DNA of 64,000 nt from JADLBR01 sp964651705 (GTDB lineage Bacteria; Verrucomicrobiota; Verrucomicrobiia; JADLBR01), in the NCBI GenBank assembly GCA_964651705.1, contig CAZYWZ010000008.1, positions 25,809 to 89,808 on the forward strand, given 5' to 3'. The notes under the pieces are model-generated. The model was not told where the DNA came from. It saw only the letters and a program-made list of their open reading frames with translations, and did no database searches. Shown here in pieces: positions 1 to 8,860 of this stretch (position 1 is its first letter; each line of letters opens with the position of its first letter). A program made the translations under genes and the position numbers.

Positions 1-1
1 G

Positions 2-322
2 CAGGCGCGGCTATACCTGGAATACGAGCTGCCGAAAGTCCGCTGGCTGCCTGGCGTGCTCACGGTCTCCGCGGGCGCCAATTATTATGGCAGGCGCCCG
101 GTGAACATCCCGAACGAGGATTATATCCCGGCGACGACGACCTTCGATGCCGGCCTGAGGTACGAGCCCACGGAGGATGTCACCATCAACTTCACCGTGT
201 CCAATCTGCTGGACGAGCACTACTGGGCCTATTATCGCAACCAGGGCGACGGCGCCGGAGAGGATGGGCTGTTGCTGGGCGATCCCAGGCTGTTCTCGGC
301 GTCGGTGAAGTATTCATTCTGA
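2..322 (+). CDS. TonB-dependent receptor, C-terminal fragment
   Basis: Only the last 106 codons are in the window; the frame is open from base 2, so the gene starts upstream. The text is typical outer-membrane beta-barrel: alternating aromatic strands, a late stretch resembling NLLDEHYWAYY, and a terminal YSF with the C-terminal phenylalanine needed for BAM-dependent insertion. By family it would import a metal chelate or cofactor using TonB energy. It ends 20 bases before the cysteine hydrolase and reads into the ABC permease and ATPase, so it is probably the outer-membrane receptor of that uptake operon. The substrate cannot be told from the fragment. Confidence 0.85.
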   Translation, partial: QARLYLEYELPKVRWLPGVLTVSAGANYYGRRPVNIPNEDYIPATTTFDAGLRYEPTEDVTINFTVSNLLDEHYWAYYRNQGDGAGEDGLLLGDPRLFSASVKYSF

Positions 323-342
323 GGCGCTGCCGGGAGGAGGCT

Positions 343-1005
343 ATGGCGATATCGGACAACGGCTGGCCACTGAATCGGCGCCTGGCGCTTTTTGACACGG
401 ACTGCCTCGAGGTGGCCGACGAGAACAGCATGCGGTCGGCGCAACTCCAGGATTTCGGCATCCGCCCGCGGGTGCAGCCCTTGGCCGAGAAATTGGACAG
501 CCTCTACGCGTTCGCCAAGAGGCATGATCTGGTGATGGTCTTTACCCAATGCTGCAGCGCCCGGGCCGTCGCGCCGGGCTCGCATCCGGAGGTGCTGGTC
601 GTCCCGATGGACCCCGAGGATCGCGCTTGGATGGAACGTGTGGGGCGCTTCCGGCTCATCAATATCCAGAAGCACAACGCCGCTCCCCTCCACCATTCAT
701 TCATCTGCCGGCATTTCGACATGTTCCAACACAACGGGAACGCGAGGCGCCTGCTGGAGATCCTGGACATCCCGAGGTGGATCGTATTCGGCCACGGGCT
801 CGATCTCTGCGTGGACTCGGCCGTGAAGGGGATCGTGGCGGCGGGGTACGCGGCGCACGTGTTGACCGATGTCCTCGCCTCCAGCGCGACGGGCTACGGA
901 CCCTACGGGACCCCCGAGAGCAAGCGGATGATCCTAGAATATCTCGTGAGAATCGGCGTGACGACGGGCGGGCTGAAGGCGTTTTTGGATGAGCACGGCG
1001 GATGA
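343..1005 (+). CDS. Isochorismatase-family cysteine hydrolase
   Basis: A 220-residue cytoplasmic protein of the isochorismatase-like fold. The family triad is visible: Asp18 in LALFDTD, Lys110 in INIQKHN and Cys156 in GLDLCVDSAVKG, in the family's order and spacing. The ATG has a strong GGGAGGAGG ribosome site directly upstream. The reading frame overlaps the next gene (permease) by 17 bases, so the two are translationally linked. Relatives hydrolyse isochorismate, nicotinamide, carbamoyl or other amide/ether bonds. Its place between a TonB receptor and an ABC importer suggests it processes the imported ligand or releases a chelated metal; that is inference, and the specific substrate is unknown. 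Confidence 0.75.
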   Translation: MAISDNGWPLNRRLALFDTDCLEVADENSMRSAQLQDFGIRPRVQPLAEKLDSLYAFAKRHDLVMVFTQCCSARAVAPGSHPEVLVVPMDPEDRAWMERVGRFRLINIQKHNAAPLHHSFICRHFDMFQHNGNARRLLEILDIPRWIVFGHGLDLCVDSAVKGIVAAGYAAHVLTDVLASSATGYGPYGTPESKRMILEYLVRIGVTTGGLKAFLDEHGG

Positions 1006-2056
1006 ACTTTCGGGAGTGGCCGGCGCGGGGGTGCGGTACCGGCGACTCGAGCGCCGGCGCCTGTGGATCCTGGCGGGTGGGGCGTGCCTGCTGGCGCTGT
1101 CACTGCTGGTCGATCTGATGACCGGCCCGGCCCTGCTGGGCCCGAGGGAAATCCTGACCGCGGTGCTCTCGCCGGAGCGCGCCGTCGCCGCGGACCGCAT
1201 CATCGTGTGGGAGTTTCGCATGACGACGGCGCTGATGGCGGCCGCCGTCGGCGCGGCGCTCGGGGTGGCCGGGGCACAGATGCAGACGATACTCAACAAT
1301 CCGCTGGCGAGTCCCTACACGCTTGGCGTCTCGGCCGCGGCGGGATTTGGGGCGGCGCTGGCGATGGTCTGCGGGGCGGGGTTGGCGCCGTTGGCCGGTC
1401 CGATCTTGGTGCCGGGCTCGGCATTCGCCTTCGCGGTGCTGGGTTCGCTGGCGGTGTATGGCATCGCGAGATGGCGGCCCGGCTCGACCGAGGGCATCAT
1501 TCTCGGCGGTGTGGCGCTGCTGTTCCTCTTCAACGCGGGCATCGCCTTCCTCCAATATGCCGCGAGGGAGGACGAGCTGGCGGCCATCGTCTTCTGGCTG
1601 TTCGGCAGCCTTCAGGGGGCGACATGGCCCAAGCTCGGGGCCGTCTTTGCCGCGCTGGTCACCTCGGTCGCGCTGCTCGCGGCGAGATCGTGGCGGCTCA
1701 CCGCGCTGCGGTTGGGAGACGATCGCGCGCGCAGCATGGGCATCGACGTGGGCAGGCTGAGGCTCGAGACCCTGATGATCGTCTCGGTCCTGACCGCGAC
1801 CGCGGTGTGTTTCAGCGGATGCATCGGTTTCATCGGCCTGGTCGCGCCGCATATCGCACGCGGGCTGACCGGCGAAGACCAGCGATTCCTCATGCCGCTG
1901 TCGGCGCTCCTCGGCGCCCTGCTGCTCTCCGTCGCCTCGATAGGCAGCAAGCTGGCCCTGCCGGGGGCGATCTTTCCCATCGGGGTGGCCACGGCCTTCT
2001 TTGGCGTGCCCTTCTTTGGCGCGATGATCTTCCTGAAACGGAGGAATCATTGGTGA
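989..2056 (+). CDS. FecCD-type ABC transporter permease
   Basis: A 355-residue inner-membrane protein of the BtuC/FecCD family that imports iron chelates, cobalamin or related metal complexes. About ten hydrophobic helices can be traced. Family text includes the early segment around LGVAGAQMQTILNNPLA and the late GLVAPHIAR coupling region near residue 285. Start ATG at 989 lies inside the end of the hydrolase gene. The stop TGA shares one base with the ATG of the ATPase (TGATG), a classic coupled junction. No periplasmic binding protein gene is present on either side within the window. Confidence 0.9.
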   Translation: MSTADELSGVAGAGVRYRRLERRRLWILAGGACLLALSLLVDLMTGPALLGPREILTAVLSPERAVAADRIIVWEFRMTTALMAAAVGAALGVAGAQMQTILNNPLASPYTLGVSAAAGFGAALAMVCGAGLAPLAGPILVPGSAFAFAVLGSLAVYGIARWRPGSTEGIILGGVALLFLFNAGIAFLQYAAREDELAAIVFWLFGSLQGATWPKLGAVFAALVTSVALLAARSWRLTALRLGDDRARSMGIDVGRLRLETLMIVSVLTATAVCFSGCIGFIGLVAPHIARGLTGEDQRFLMPLSALLGALLLSVASIGSKLALPGAIFPIGVATAFFGVPFFGAMIFLKRRNHW

Positions 2057-2829
2057 TGGTCGAGGTCCAGGGGCTGGGTTTTGCGTATCGCGCGGACCCG
2101 GTGCTGAGCGGCGTGAGCCTGCGGCTTGGGCCGGGGATTTCCGCGGTCGTCGGGCCCAACGCCGCGGGCAAATCGACGCTGTTGAAATGTCTGTGCGGGA
2201 TTCTCCGCCCCTCCGGCGAGGTGCGCATCGAGGGACGGGAGCTGCGCGCATTTCGCGGGCGGGATCTGGCGCGCGTCGTCAGCTATCTGCCGCAGGACCC
2301 GAGCGGCAGGGCGGCGCTGACCGTTTTTGAGACGGTGTTGCTCGGCAGGGCGCACGAGCTGGGCTGGCGCGTCTCGGGCGACGACCTCCGCGCCACCGCG
2401 GGGCTTCTGGACGAACTCGATATCGCCGACTTGGGCGACCGGAACATCGGCGAGCTGAGCGGCGGGCAGTTTCAGATGGTGGCGATCGCGCAGGCGCTGG
2501 CGCGGCAGCCGCGGGTCCTGCTGATGGACGAGCCGACATCGAGCCTCGACATGGGGCACCAGTTTGCGATCTGTTCCTTGATTAGGCGGCTCACGGACTC
2601 CCGCGGCATCGCCACCGTCATGGCGCTGCACGACCTCAATATCGCCGCGCGATTTGCCGACGCGGTCTATCTCCTGGAGGCCGGGCGGGTGCGGTGCTCC
2701 GGGCCGCCCAGCGAGGTGCTCACCGAAGAGACGATCCGTTCGGTCTACCGCGTCTCGGCCCGAGTCACCCTCGATGGGGATGGGCGCCCGCTGGTCACGC
2801 CGCTGGGGCTGGCGCGGAAATTCCCGTAG
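2056..2829 (+). CDS. ABC transporter ATP-binding protein (FecE/BtuD type)
   Basis: A 257-residue ATPase that powers the FecCD permease just upstream. Walker A GPNAAGKST is at residues 33-41, the LSGGQ signature and the Walker B/Glu segment LLMDEP lie near residues 135-160, and the H-loop is in MALHDLN. The ATG overlaps the permease stop by one base; a GTG three bases earlier is an alternative, with GGAGG upstream of both. The stop codon TAG lies in the sequence GTAGCCGA, and the bases around and after it resemble those at the stop codon at 44800-44802, so repeat DNA may have supplied the gene end. Confidence 0.92.
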   Translation: MVEVQGLGFAYRADPVLSGVSLRLGPGISAVVGPNAAGKSTLLKCLCGILRPSGEVRIEGRELRAFRGRDLARVVSYLPQDPSGRAALTVFETVLLGRAHELGWRVSGDDLRATAGLLDELDIADLGDRNIGELSGGQFQMVAIAQALARQPRVLLMDEPTSSLDMGHQFAICSLIRRLTDSRGIATVMALHDLNIAARFADAVYLLEAGRVRCSGPPSEVLTEETIRSVYRVSARVTLDGDGRPLVTPLGLARKFP

Positions 2830-3135
2830 CCGAACGCGTGAGCGTTTGGTGCGCGGTGGCTGGGTGGCGTCGTGTAGGGCGCGGATTCCCATCTGCGCCA
2901 CGCACGGTCCTGCCGGTTGCCCGTGGCGCGAAAAGGATTTCGCGCCCTACATTCCGAAGCGTTGGCCGGCTGCGTCGCCTCGACATCGCGGGGCGGATGG
3001 GTAGAGAATATCGCCCGTGACGGCGGCGGGATCGACGGAGGCGGAGATCCTAGAGACCCTCGTGACCCTGGGCCGCGCCAGCAAGGCCGGCGGGCGATTC
3101 TGCGGGTGAGTTATTCGGGGTGAAAGGAGAGAGGG
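2830..3135. repeat. Gene-free gap with nested hairpin GTAGGGCGCG/CGCGCCCTAC
   Basis: The 306-base gap between the convergent ATPase and copper-receptor genes has no credible gene. It holds a nested palindrome: outer arms GTAGGGCGCG at 2874-2883 and CGCGCCCTAC at 2941-2950 (10 of 10 paired), with inner arms GCGCCACG at 2895-2902 and CGTGGCGC at 2922-2929. There is no T-run after it on either strand, so a simple intrinsic terminator is not supported. It is one of many GTAG...CTAC-bounded palindromes in this window. Confidence 0.75.
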
Positions 3136-5595
3136 TCAGAACTTCACGCTGACGCCCACGTAGAACTTGCGTCCTGGGCCTGGCACGGCCGTGCCCCACA
3201 TGGGGGCGCCCGCGTTGGCCATCGTCATGGTCTTGCCCTGGCCGACGTAGGCACCGCCGAGAGGGAGGTCGTAATTTGCGTCGAAGATGTTCTCGATGCC
3301 GAAATCGATGCGGAGGTGCTTCCAGGTGTAACTGCTGCGCAGGTTGAAGAGATCGTAGGCGTCAGTGGTGATCTCGTTGCGCGCCGCCGAGACGTCATCC
3401 TTGGCTTCGGCGTGCTCCCACTCCAGGGCGTTCCTCCAGCGGCCCAGGTCATGCGCGAGGGCCAGTTTGGTGTTGAAGGGCATGATGTTGTACAGGTTGT
3501 CGTCCGTCGTGCGGTTCTCGCCGCGGGCGTAGCTGGCCAGGCCGCTGAGGGTGATGTCGCCGCAGGCGGATGCATGGGCGAGCCGCACGTGGCCAGAGAG
3601 ATCGATGCCGGAGAGCCGGGCATCCTGGTTCACGTACTGGAGGATCGAGTAGCCGCTGGGGGTCGTCGAGATGCGCCTGGCGTCGATGAAGTCGTCGACC
3701 AGGCTGCAGTATGGCGCGACGCGCAGGCCCCAGGCCTTCCGTTCCGCGTCATGCCAGTCAGCCGACAGGCTCAGGGTGTGCGCCACTTCGGGTTCGAGGT
3801 CGATGTCGCCGAAATAACCATTGCCATCGCCTGCGAAGTTGTTCATCGCCGCCGCCATGGACCAGGTGGACCACGTGTAGCGTTCGTAGAGGTTGGGAGA
3901 ACGCGTTTTCCGGGAGACGCCGATCTCGTAGTCCTGCGTGTCGCCCGGCGTGAAGCGGAGCAGGGCGGTGAAATCCCAGTTGCGGTCGGTCTTCTTGTGG
4001 TTGGCGTCGTTGAAGGCGGTGCTTTCGGCGATCTGATTCGCCACGTCCATACCCGGCATGGGGGCGGTGGTGAGGTCCGTCTTGTAGCCGTGCACGTCGC
4101 CGGCGTTCATCCTCACCGTCTCGTGGCGGATACCCAGGAGGCCGGTCCATTGCGAGGTGATCTTGGCTTCCCATTCCGCGAAAATGGCATAGCGGTCGCG
4201 TTGCCCATCCCTGATATTCCAGAAGGTGCCGGGCCACATCATGGCGCCGGAGGCCGGCCACCAGTCGTCCAGGCGATGGCCTTGATACGCGATCCCGATG
4301 CGCAGGGTGTCGCGCTCCGACAGAAACAGGTCCGATCCCAGAGACAGGCCGGTGGTCTTGGTCTGCGTGTACATCGGCATGCCCCGGGCGCAGGCTGGGC
4401 CCATGGGGCCGCAGGGCTGGCCGTCGACGTCATTGCCCGCCACGCCGCTGCCGGCGCCGTACCAGAAGCGCTTGTCTTCCCCGAAATCCATCTCGTGGTC
4501 GACTTCATCGTGGTAGGCGCGCGCCTTGATCTGTCCCCAATGGAATCGGCCCTCGTAGCCGAGACCGAACTTGTCGCTCTGGTTCGAGGTCATGTCCATG
4601 CGCTGGTTGGGGAAGTTCTGATAGGGGATGTCCTGGTGCGAGAACTTCAGATCGAGCAGGTGGTCACCCAGGCGGCAGGCCAGGTCGAGCGAATGGATGG
4701 TTGATTCGTAGGCGGTCGAGCCGACCTCATCGAGCGGCAGGGAATGGCCGTCGCGCCCGGTCCGGTAGGGGTTGTCATCGGCGCCCGCAGTCGGGGTGGT
4801 GGCGTTGTAATCGGCGGGCTTGAAGTCGCCGCCCGAACTGTAGTTTGCCGACTCGACGGTGGAACCGGAATAGGTGAGGCTCAGCGTGTCGCTGGCCACC
4901 GTCGCCCTGAGGTGGCCGCCCCAGCCGTCGCCATTGCTGCGATAGAAGGCGCCGAGTTCGCCGGTGGCCAGGGTTCTGGCGCCGGGTTGCGCGAACTGGG
5001 GCTCGGCGGATTCCACCACGATCGCGCCGCCGATGCTGTCGCCGCCGACGCTGACTGGCACCGCGCCGGTGTAGACCCTGATCTTGCCGACCGCGCCCGG
5101 GTCGATATAGGAAAGCGCCGGGTTCATGTGGTTGGGGCAGGCCGCGATCAGGTCCATGCCATCCACGCTGGTGCGCAGGCGGTCGTCCGCCATGCCGCGG
5201 ATGACCGGCAGGCTGGACACGCCGCCGGCGCCGTAAAGGCTGACGCCGGGCACGTCGCGCAGCAGGCTGGCGGTATCGCTGGTGGCGGCGGGCAGGGATT
5301 CCAGCGCTTCGGGCGCAACCCGCGTGGCTCCGGGGGGTAGGGTGTCGACGCGGGACGCTGTGACGAGCACCTCCGCCAAGGGGGCAGGCTCGGCGGCCGC
5401 AAAGGCGGCGGCGCCGCACATCAGGGCGATGGCGGCACCCAGGGCACGATGACGCGGGAAGGCCCTAAGCCGACCCGGGGGCGATCTGGTCCCGTGCCGC
5501 CCCTGGCGGCCTGGGGCGGATAGATAAGACGCATATTCGCGGGCGGGCCGGGCAGATTCGCCCGCCCGTATGAAGAACGGAGAAGAAAGTAACAT
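3136..5595 (-). CDS. oprC: OprC/NosA-type copper TonB-dependent receptor
   Basis: Outer-membrane receptor of about 750 mature residues: plug domain, then a barrel ending in KF. It resembles OprC/NosA, which take up copper. The plug carries GMDLIAACPNHMNP with Cys153 and Met157 spaced as the CxxxM copper ligands of OprC, and a barrel loop has HEM (367-369, DNA 4489-4497) matching the HxM half-site. Loops are Met-rich. The start is uncertain: the only upstream in-frame ATG is 5595. It gives an odd 70-residue lead before the hydrophobic signal (ALGAAIALMCGAAAFAAA); the ATG at 5421 leaves too short a signal. A non-ATG start or a sequence error is possible. It is divergent from the next TonB receptor. 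Confidence 0.85.
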   Translation of the reverse strand: MLLSSPFFIRAGESARPAREYASYLSAPGRQGRHGTRSPPGRLRAFPRHRALGAAIALMCGAAAFAAAEPAPLAEVLVTASRVDTLPPGATRVAPEALESLPAATSDTASLLRDVPGVSLYGAGGVSSLPVIRGMADDRLRTSVDGMDLIAACPNHMNPALSYIDPGAVGKIRVYTGAVPVSVGGDSIGGAIVVESAEPQFAQPGARTLATGELGAFYRSNGDGWGGHLRATVASDTLSLTYSGSTVESANYSSGGDFKPADYNATTPTAGADDNPYRTGRDGHSLPLDEVGSTAYESTIHSLDLACRLGDHLLDLKFSHQDIPYQNFPNQRMDMTSNQSDKFGLGYEGRFHWGQIKARAYHDEVDHEMDFGEDKRFWYGAGSGVAGNDVDGQPCGPMGPACARGMPMYTQTKTTGLSLGSDLFLSERDTLRIGIAYQGHRLDDWWPASGAMMWPGTFWNIRDGQRDRYAIFAEWEAKITSQWTGLLGIRHETVRMNAGDVHGYKTDLTTAPMPGMDVANQIAESTAFNDANHKKTDRNWDFTALLRFTPGDTQDYEIGVSRKTRSPNLYERYTWSTWSMAAAMNNFAGDGNGYFGDIDLEPEVAHTLSLSADWHDAERKAWGLRVAPYCSLVDDFIDARRISTTPSGYSILQYVNQDARLSGIDLSGHVRLAHASACGDITLSGLASYARGENRTTDDNLYNIMPFNTKLALAHDLGRWRNALEWEHAEAKDDVSAARNEITTDAYDLFNLRSSYTWKHLRIDFGIENIFDANYDLPLGGAYVGQGKTMTMANAGAPMWGTAVPGPGRKFYVGVSVKF

Positions 5596-5798
5596 CGGGG
5601 TCGAAAGTAACGGGTGCCTCGCGCCAGGGCAAGCCAGGTCCTGGTGTTCGCCGACTTCGGGACCCGCGGCGTTACCCCAGAAGCCCTTGCAGCACTTAAT
5701 GGAGGGCCACGGTGCTCGGCCCCGCATCGACTCATGGGTCTGGAAGAATCGCTGGACGTTGTCCCCGGACAGGACCGGGGAGCGTATACGGTTGTACG
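5596..5798. promoter_or_regulatory. Shared upstream region of two divergent TonB receptors
   Basis: A 203-base region between the copper receptor (minus) and the second TonB receptor (plus). It contains the inverted repeat CCAGG-T-CCTGG at 5634-5644 and a perfect 6-bp hairpin CCCCGG/CCGGGG at 5763-5768 and 5775-5780, ending 18 bases before the ATG at 5799, where it could affect ribosome access. A metal-responsive operator is plausible for such a pair, but I recognise no Fur, CueR or riboswitch consensus. Confidence 0.35.
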
Positions 5799-8000
5799 AT
5801 GAAACGTCGGGCGTTGTCCGCAAATCGGCCGGGTCTCCTTTTCGTGGCGGCAATCTTGGGGATATTCGAATCGTCGACGGTTTGCGCGCAGGAGCCCCTG
5901 GCGGAGGTCACGGTGCGTGCGACGGCGATGGCGTCGGGACTGACGGCCGAGACCGCCGCGCAGGCCCGGGACCGGGTCGGGCGGGAGACGGCGGGTGGCG
6001 CCGGGGTGGTGGATGCGGCAGAGCTCCAGAAGCGGTCGCTCAACAAGATGGAGGATGCGTTGCGGGGCCAGCCGGGCCTTGCGGTCGAGACCCAGTTCAC
6101 CGGAACGAGCCAGGCGCGGTTCGTGATGCGCGGTTCGGGCGCGGCGGGCACGCCGCCGACCCGCGGCGTGCGGATGCTGGTGGACGACATGCCCATGACG
6201 TTGCCGGATGGGCACTTCCTGCCGCAGCACATCGACACCCGGGCGCTGGACCACGCCGAGGTCTACCGCGGGGCCGCCTCGATCTCGCGCAACATCGGCA
6301 GCCTGGGCGGCGCGATCAACTTCGCCACCCCCACGGGTCGGAGCGCGCCCCACTTCTACGGCCGCGTCGAGGGCGGGAGCTTCGAGACATGGCGCGAGCA
6401 TCTGGCCGCGGCCGGCGCGACGGAGAACGCCGACTTCTACGTGTCCGGCACCATGGGCTCGCAGAATGGATTCCAGCTTCGCACGGGGGAGGAGGCGTGG
6501 TTCGCCAACGCCAACTTCGGCCTGAGGCTCGCCGATCCCCTCGAGACCCGATTCTATTTTCTGGGCTCGGAGATCGATGGCGAATTGGCCGGGACGATCT
6601 CGAAGCGGCTCTACGACTTCGATCCCACGGCGGTTAATCCGGAGGGCGTCGCCCCCAACGTGCGGGTGGATCTGCCCTTCCGCGACATCATGGTCAACCG
6701 CGTGGGCAATCGCACGGTGTGGCGGCAGGATGACCACGAGATCGAGGCGGCCGCCTGGTGGCTGTATACCGATTACCGGATTTTTCGCCCGAGGGCCAAC
6801 GAGGGCCTCGATTTTGTATCCAACGCGACCGGCGGTGACCTGGAGTACCGTTTCGACGGGGACATCGGCGGTGCCAAGAACCGATTGGAATTTGGCCTGC
6901 ACCCGCACGTGGAATGGCGGGACATGCGGCGCATCCAGCTCAATTTCGGGGAACCGGGCCTGCTGCAGTCCGATCACGACGTGAACACCGGGTTTTACGC
7001 GGCCACCCTCGAGAACCGGCTGTGGCTGACCCGCCGTCTGAGCCTGGTGACCGCGCTCCAGGCGGTCCACCACTACCGGGACATCCAGGAGAATTTTAAT
7101 TTGGCCGCGCAGCCCCCGGTGCCCGGCAAGGTGCCGCCGCCCGGGTCCGTCGTTCCTCCGGCGCAGCGATTTTTCCATTACGATGCGCTCAACCCCAAGG
7201 CCGCGCTGATGTACGAGTTTCCCGATGATGTCGTGGCGTTCGCCGCGATCAGCCGCACCTACGAGCCCCCCCTGGCCGACGATCTCCTGGGCTCCGCGGC
7301 GCGACAGGGTCGCCTGGTCGGGGCGAAGATCACCCAACTGCGGCCGCAGAATGCCGTCACCGTCGAGGCGGGCACGCGCGGTAGGGTCGGCCCCGTGCAT
7401 TGGGACCTGACGTGGTATCGTTCCTGGATCGAGGACGAGCTGATCCGGACGCGGCCCCCGGCGGGGCCCGACGTGACGCTGAACTCGGAGACCGGCACCA
7501 TCCACCACGGTGTCGAGCTGGCCCTGGACGCCACGCTGGCCGAGGGGCTCTTTGCCGATGGCGCGGGGGTGGGGGAGCGCGACCGGGTGGACTTCCGCCT
7601 CGCTTACACCTGGAGCGAATGCTACTTCGACGACGACCCGCTCTATTTCCAGAACGAAATTCCGGCGATCCTCCCGCACCTGTTCGTCGCGGACCTGACC
7701 TACTCCCACCCGTGCGGCGTCTACGTCGGGGTCAGCGCGGACTGGATGCCCGAGCCCTATCCCGTGGACTACGCCAACACGCTGCACACCGACCCCTACG
7801 TGCTCTGCGGGGTGCGCGCTGGTTACCAGCGGCCCAAGGGCGTGTCGGTGTTCGTGGATCTCTCGAACGTCTTTGATCAGGAGTACATCTCGGGGGTGTC
7901 CCCGCTGTCGGGACTGAATGGGACAGTCACGCCCGATACTCCCGCCCTCTTTCCCGGGCCTGGGTTCGCGGTTCGCGCGGGGCTCGAGGTGAGGTTCTGA
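5799..8000 (+). CDS. TonB-dependent receptor, ligand unknown
   Basis: A 733-residue outer-membrane receptor. Start ATG 5799 gives a signal peptide ending at AQE near residue 35. The plug includes VDDMPMTLPDGHF, similar to FecA-type receptors, and IGSLGGAINFATP. The barrel ends with LEVRF. The mature start EPLAEVTVRATAM resembles the neighbouring copper receptor's EPAPLAEVLVTASRV, a TonB-box-like stretch. It is followed at 77 bases by a tonB gene, so the pair may be a functional unit. There are no clear metal-ligand motifs; iron chelate, cofactor or another metal complex are all possible. Confidence 0.88.
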   Translation: MKRRALSANRPGLLFVAAILGIFESSTVCAQEPLAEVTVRATAMASGLTAETAAQARDRVGRETAGGAGVVDAAELQKRSLNKMEDALRGQPGLAVETQFTGTSQARFVMRGSGAAGTPPTRGVRMLVDDMPMTLPDGHFLPQHIDTRALDHAEVYRGAASISRNIGSLGGAINFATPTGRSAPHFYGRVEGGSFETWREHLAAAGATENADFYVSGTMGSQNGFQLRTGEEAWFANANFGLRLADPLETRFYFLGSEIDGELAGTISKRLYDFDPTAVNPEGVAPNVRVDLPFRDIMVNRVGNRTVWRQDDHEIEAAAWWLYTDYRIFRPRANEGLDFVSNATGGDLEYRFDGDIGGAKNRLEFGLHPHVEWRDMRRIQLNFGEPGLLQSDHDVNTGFYAATLENRLWLTRRLSLVTALQAVHHYRDIQENFNLAAQPPVPGKVPPPGSVVPPAQRFFHYDALNPKAALMYEFPDDVVAFAAISRTYEPPLADDLLGSAARQGRLVGAKITQLRPQNAVTVEAGTRGRVGPVHWDLTWYRSWIEDELIRTRPPAGPDVTLNSETGTIHHGVELALDATLAEGLFADGAGVGERDRVDFRLAYTWSECYFDDDPLYFQNEIPAILPHLFVADLTYSHPCGVYVGVSADWMPEPYPVDYANTLHTDPYVLCGVRAGYQRPKGVSVFVDLSNVFDQEYISGVSPLSGLNGTVTPDTPALFPGPGFAVRAGLEVRF

Positions 8001-8077
8001 GGGGAGCCAATCGCGGGAGTTGGCTGTCCCCGATTTGGGTTGGCGGATCGTATTCAAGGGAAGAGGTGAACGAGCGC

Positions 8078-8860
8078 ATGGCGATGCGACATCTGAGGTA
8101 TCGGCATTGGTTGGGTCCCGCGGCCGGCTCGTTGCTGGCGCACGGCATCGGTGTCGCGCTGGGTGTCCGGTGGCTCAGCGGCGATCTCGCCGGGCACCTC
8201 GATGGCGTGGAGCCGCTCACGGTGCGGGAGCCCGTCACGCTCCGCATCACGGCGGTGCCGGTGATGCCGGAACCGATCGAAATCCCGCCCCCGCCTCCGG
8301 AGAAACCCGAGCCCGTGATGCCCGAGCCCGTCGTGATCGAACCCGAGCCTCCGATGCCGCCAGAGGAGGAGATTCCCCCCGATGAGCCGGTATCCATGGA
8401 GGCAGAGGCCCCCGTTCCAGAGCAAATCCCTCCTCCTTCGCCGGAACCCAGACCAGAACTTGACCCGAAATCCCAACCCGCTCCGGCACCGAAGCCCGCG
8501 AGAAAACCCAACCCGCCCGCGGCAAAGCCAAGGGGCGCGCCGGCACCCTCGCGCGCGGCGACCGCGCCGCCTTCGGGCGCGATGCGGTTCTGCACGCCGG
8601 CAGATTACCTGCGGCGCACGGCGATCCGCTATCCCGACGAGGCCCGCCGCTCGGGATGGCAGGGCCGGGTGATGCTGGCGGTCTCTCTGGATGCGGATGG
8701 TCGGCCCACATCGGTCAGCGTCGCCACTAGCAGCGGCCACGAGATGCTTGACGAGGCGGCCTGCCGGGCTGTCGCGGGCTGGCGCTTCAGGCCCGAGCGC
8801 GTGGGTGGCGATGCGGTGCCCTCGCGAGTCCTGGTGCCGGTGCGGTTTGCGCTGGATTGA
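8078..8860 (+). CDS. tonB: TonB energy-transducing protein
   Basis: About 260 residues with TonB layout: a short basic N-terminus, one weakly hydrophobic membrane anchor (GSLLAHGIGVALGVRWL), a long Pro/Glu then Pro/Lys periplasmic spacer (roughly residues 60-165), and a C-terminal TonB fold with YPDEARRSGWQGRVML and a final VPVRFALD. It couples the proton-motive force to the outer-membrane receptors next to it; ExbB and ExbD are not in the window. Start choice is ambiguous: GTG 8066, ATG 8078 and ATG 8084 are all in frame; GAGG at 8063-8066 fits 8078 or 8084. Confidence 0.9.
   Translation: MAMRHLRYRHWLGPAAGSLLAHGIGVALGVRWLSGDLAGHLDGVEPLTVREPVTLRITAVPVMPEPIEIPPPPPEKPEPVMPEPVVIEPEPPMPPEEEIPPDEPVSMEAEAPVPEQIPPPSPEPRPELDPKSQPAPAPKPARKPNPPAAKPRGAPAPSRAATAPPSGAMRFCTPADYLRRTAIRYPDEARRSGWQGRVMLAVSLDADGRPTSVSVATSSGHEMLDEAACRAVAGWRFRPERVGGDAVPSRVLVPVRFALD

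Noticed and set aside
1063..2055. Long upstream extension of the ABC ATPase frame.
   Set aside because: It lies out of frame under the permease gene; the coupled TGATG start at 2056 is right for the family.
5600..5800. Possible cobalamin riboswitch upstream of the TonB receptors (CCAGGACCTGG looks like a B12 box).
   Set aside because: The conserved GCCACTG, GGGAA and GGTG core elements are absent on both strands.
5421..8057. Long open frame on the minus strand opposite the second TonB receptor (878 codons).
   Set aside because: It is antisense to a receptor with full family text; its translation is Arg/Pro/His-rich with no recognisable domain, as expected from the G+C-rich complement.
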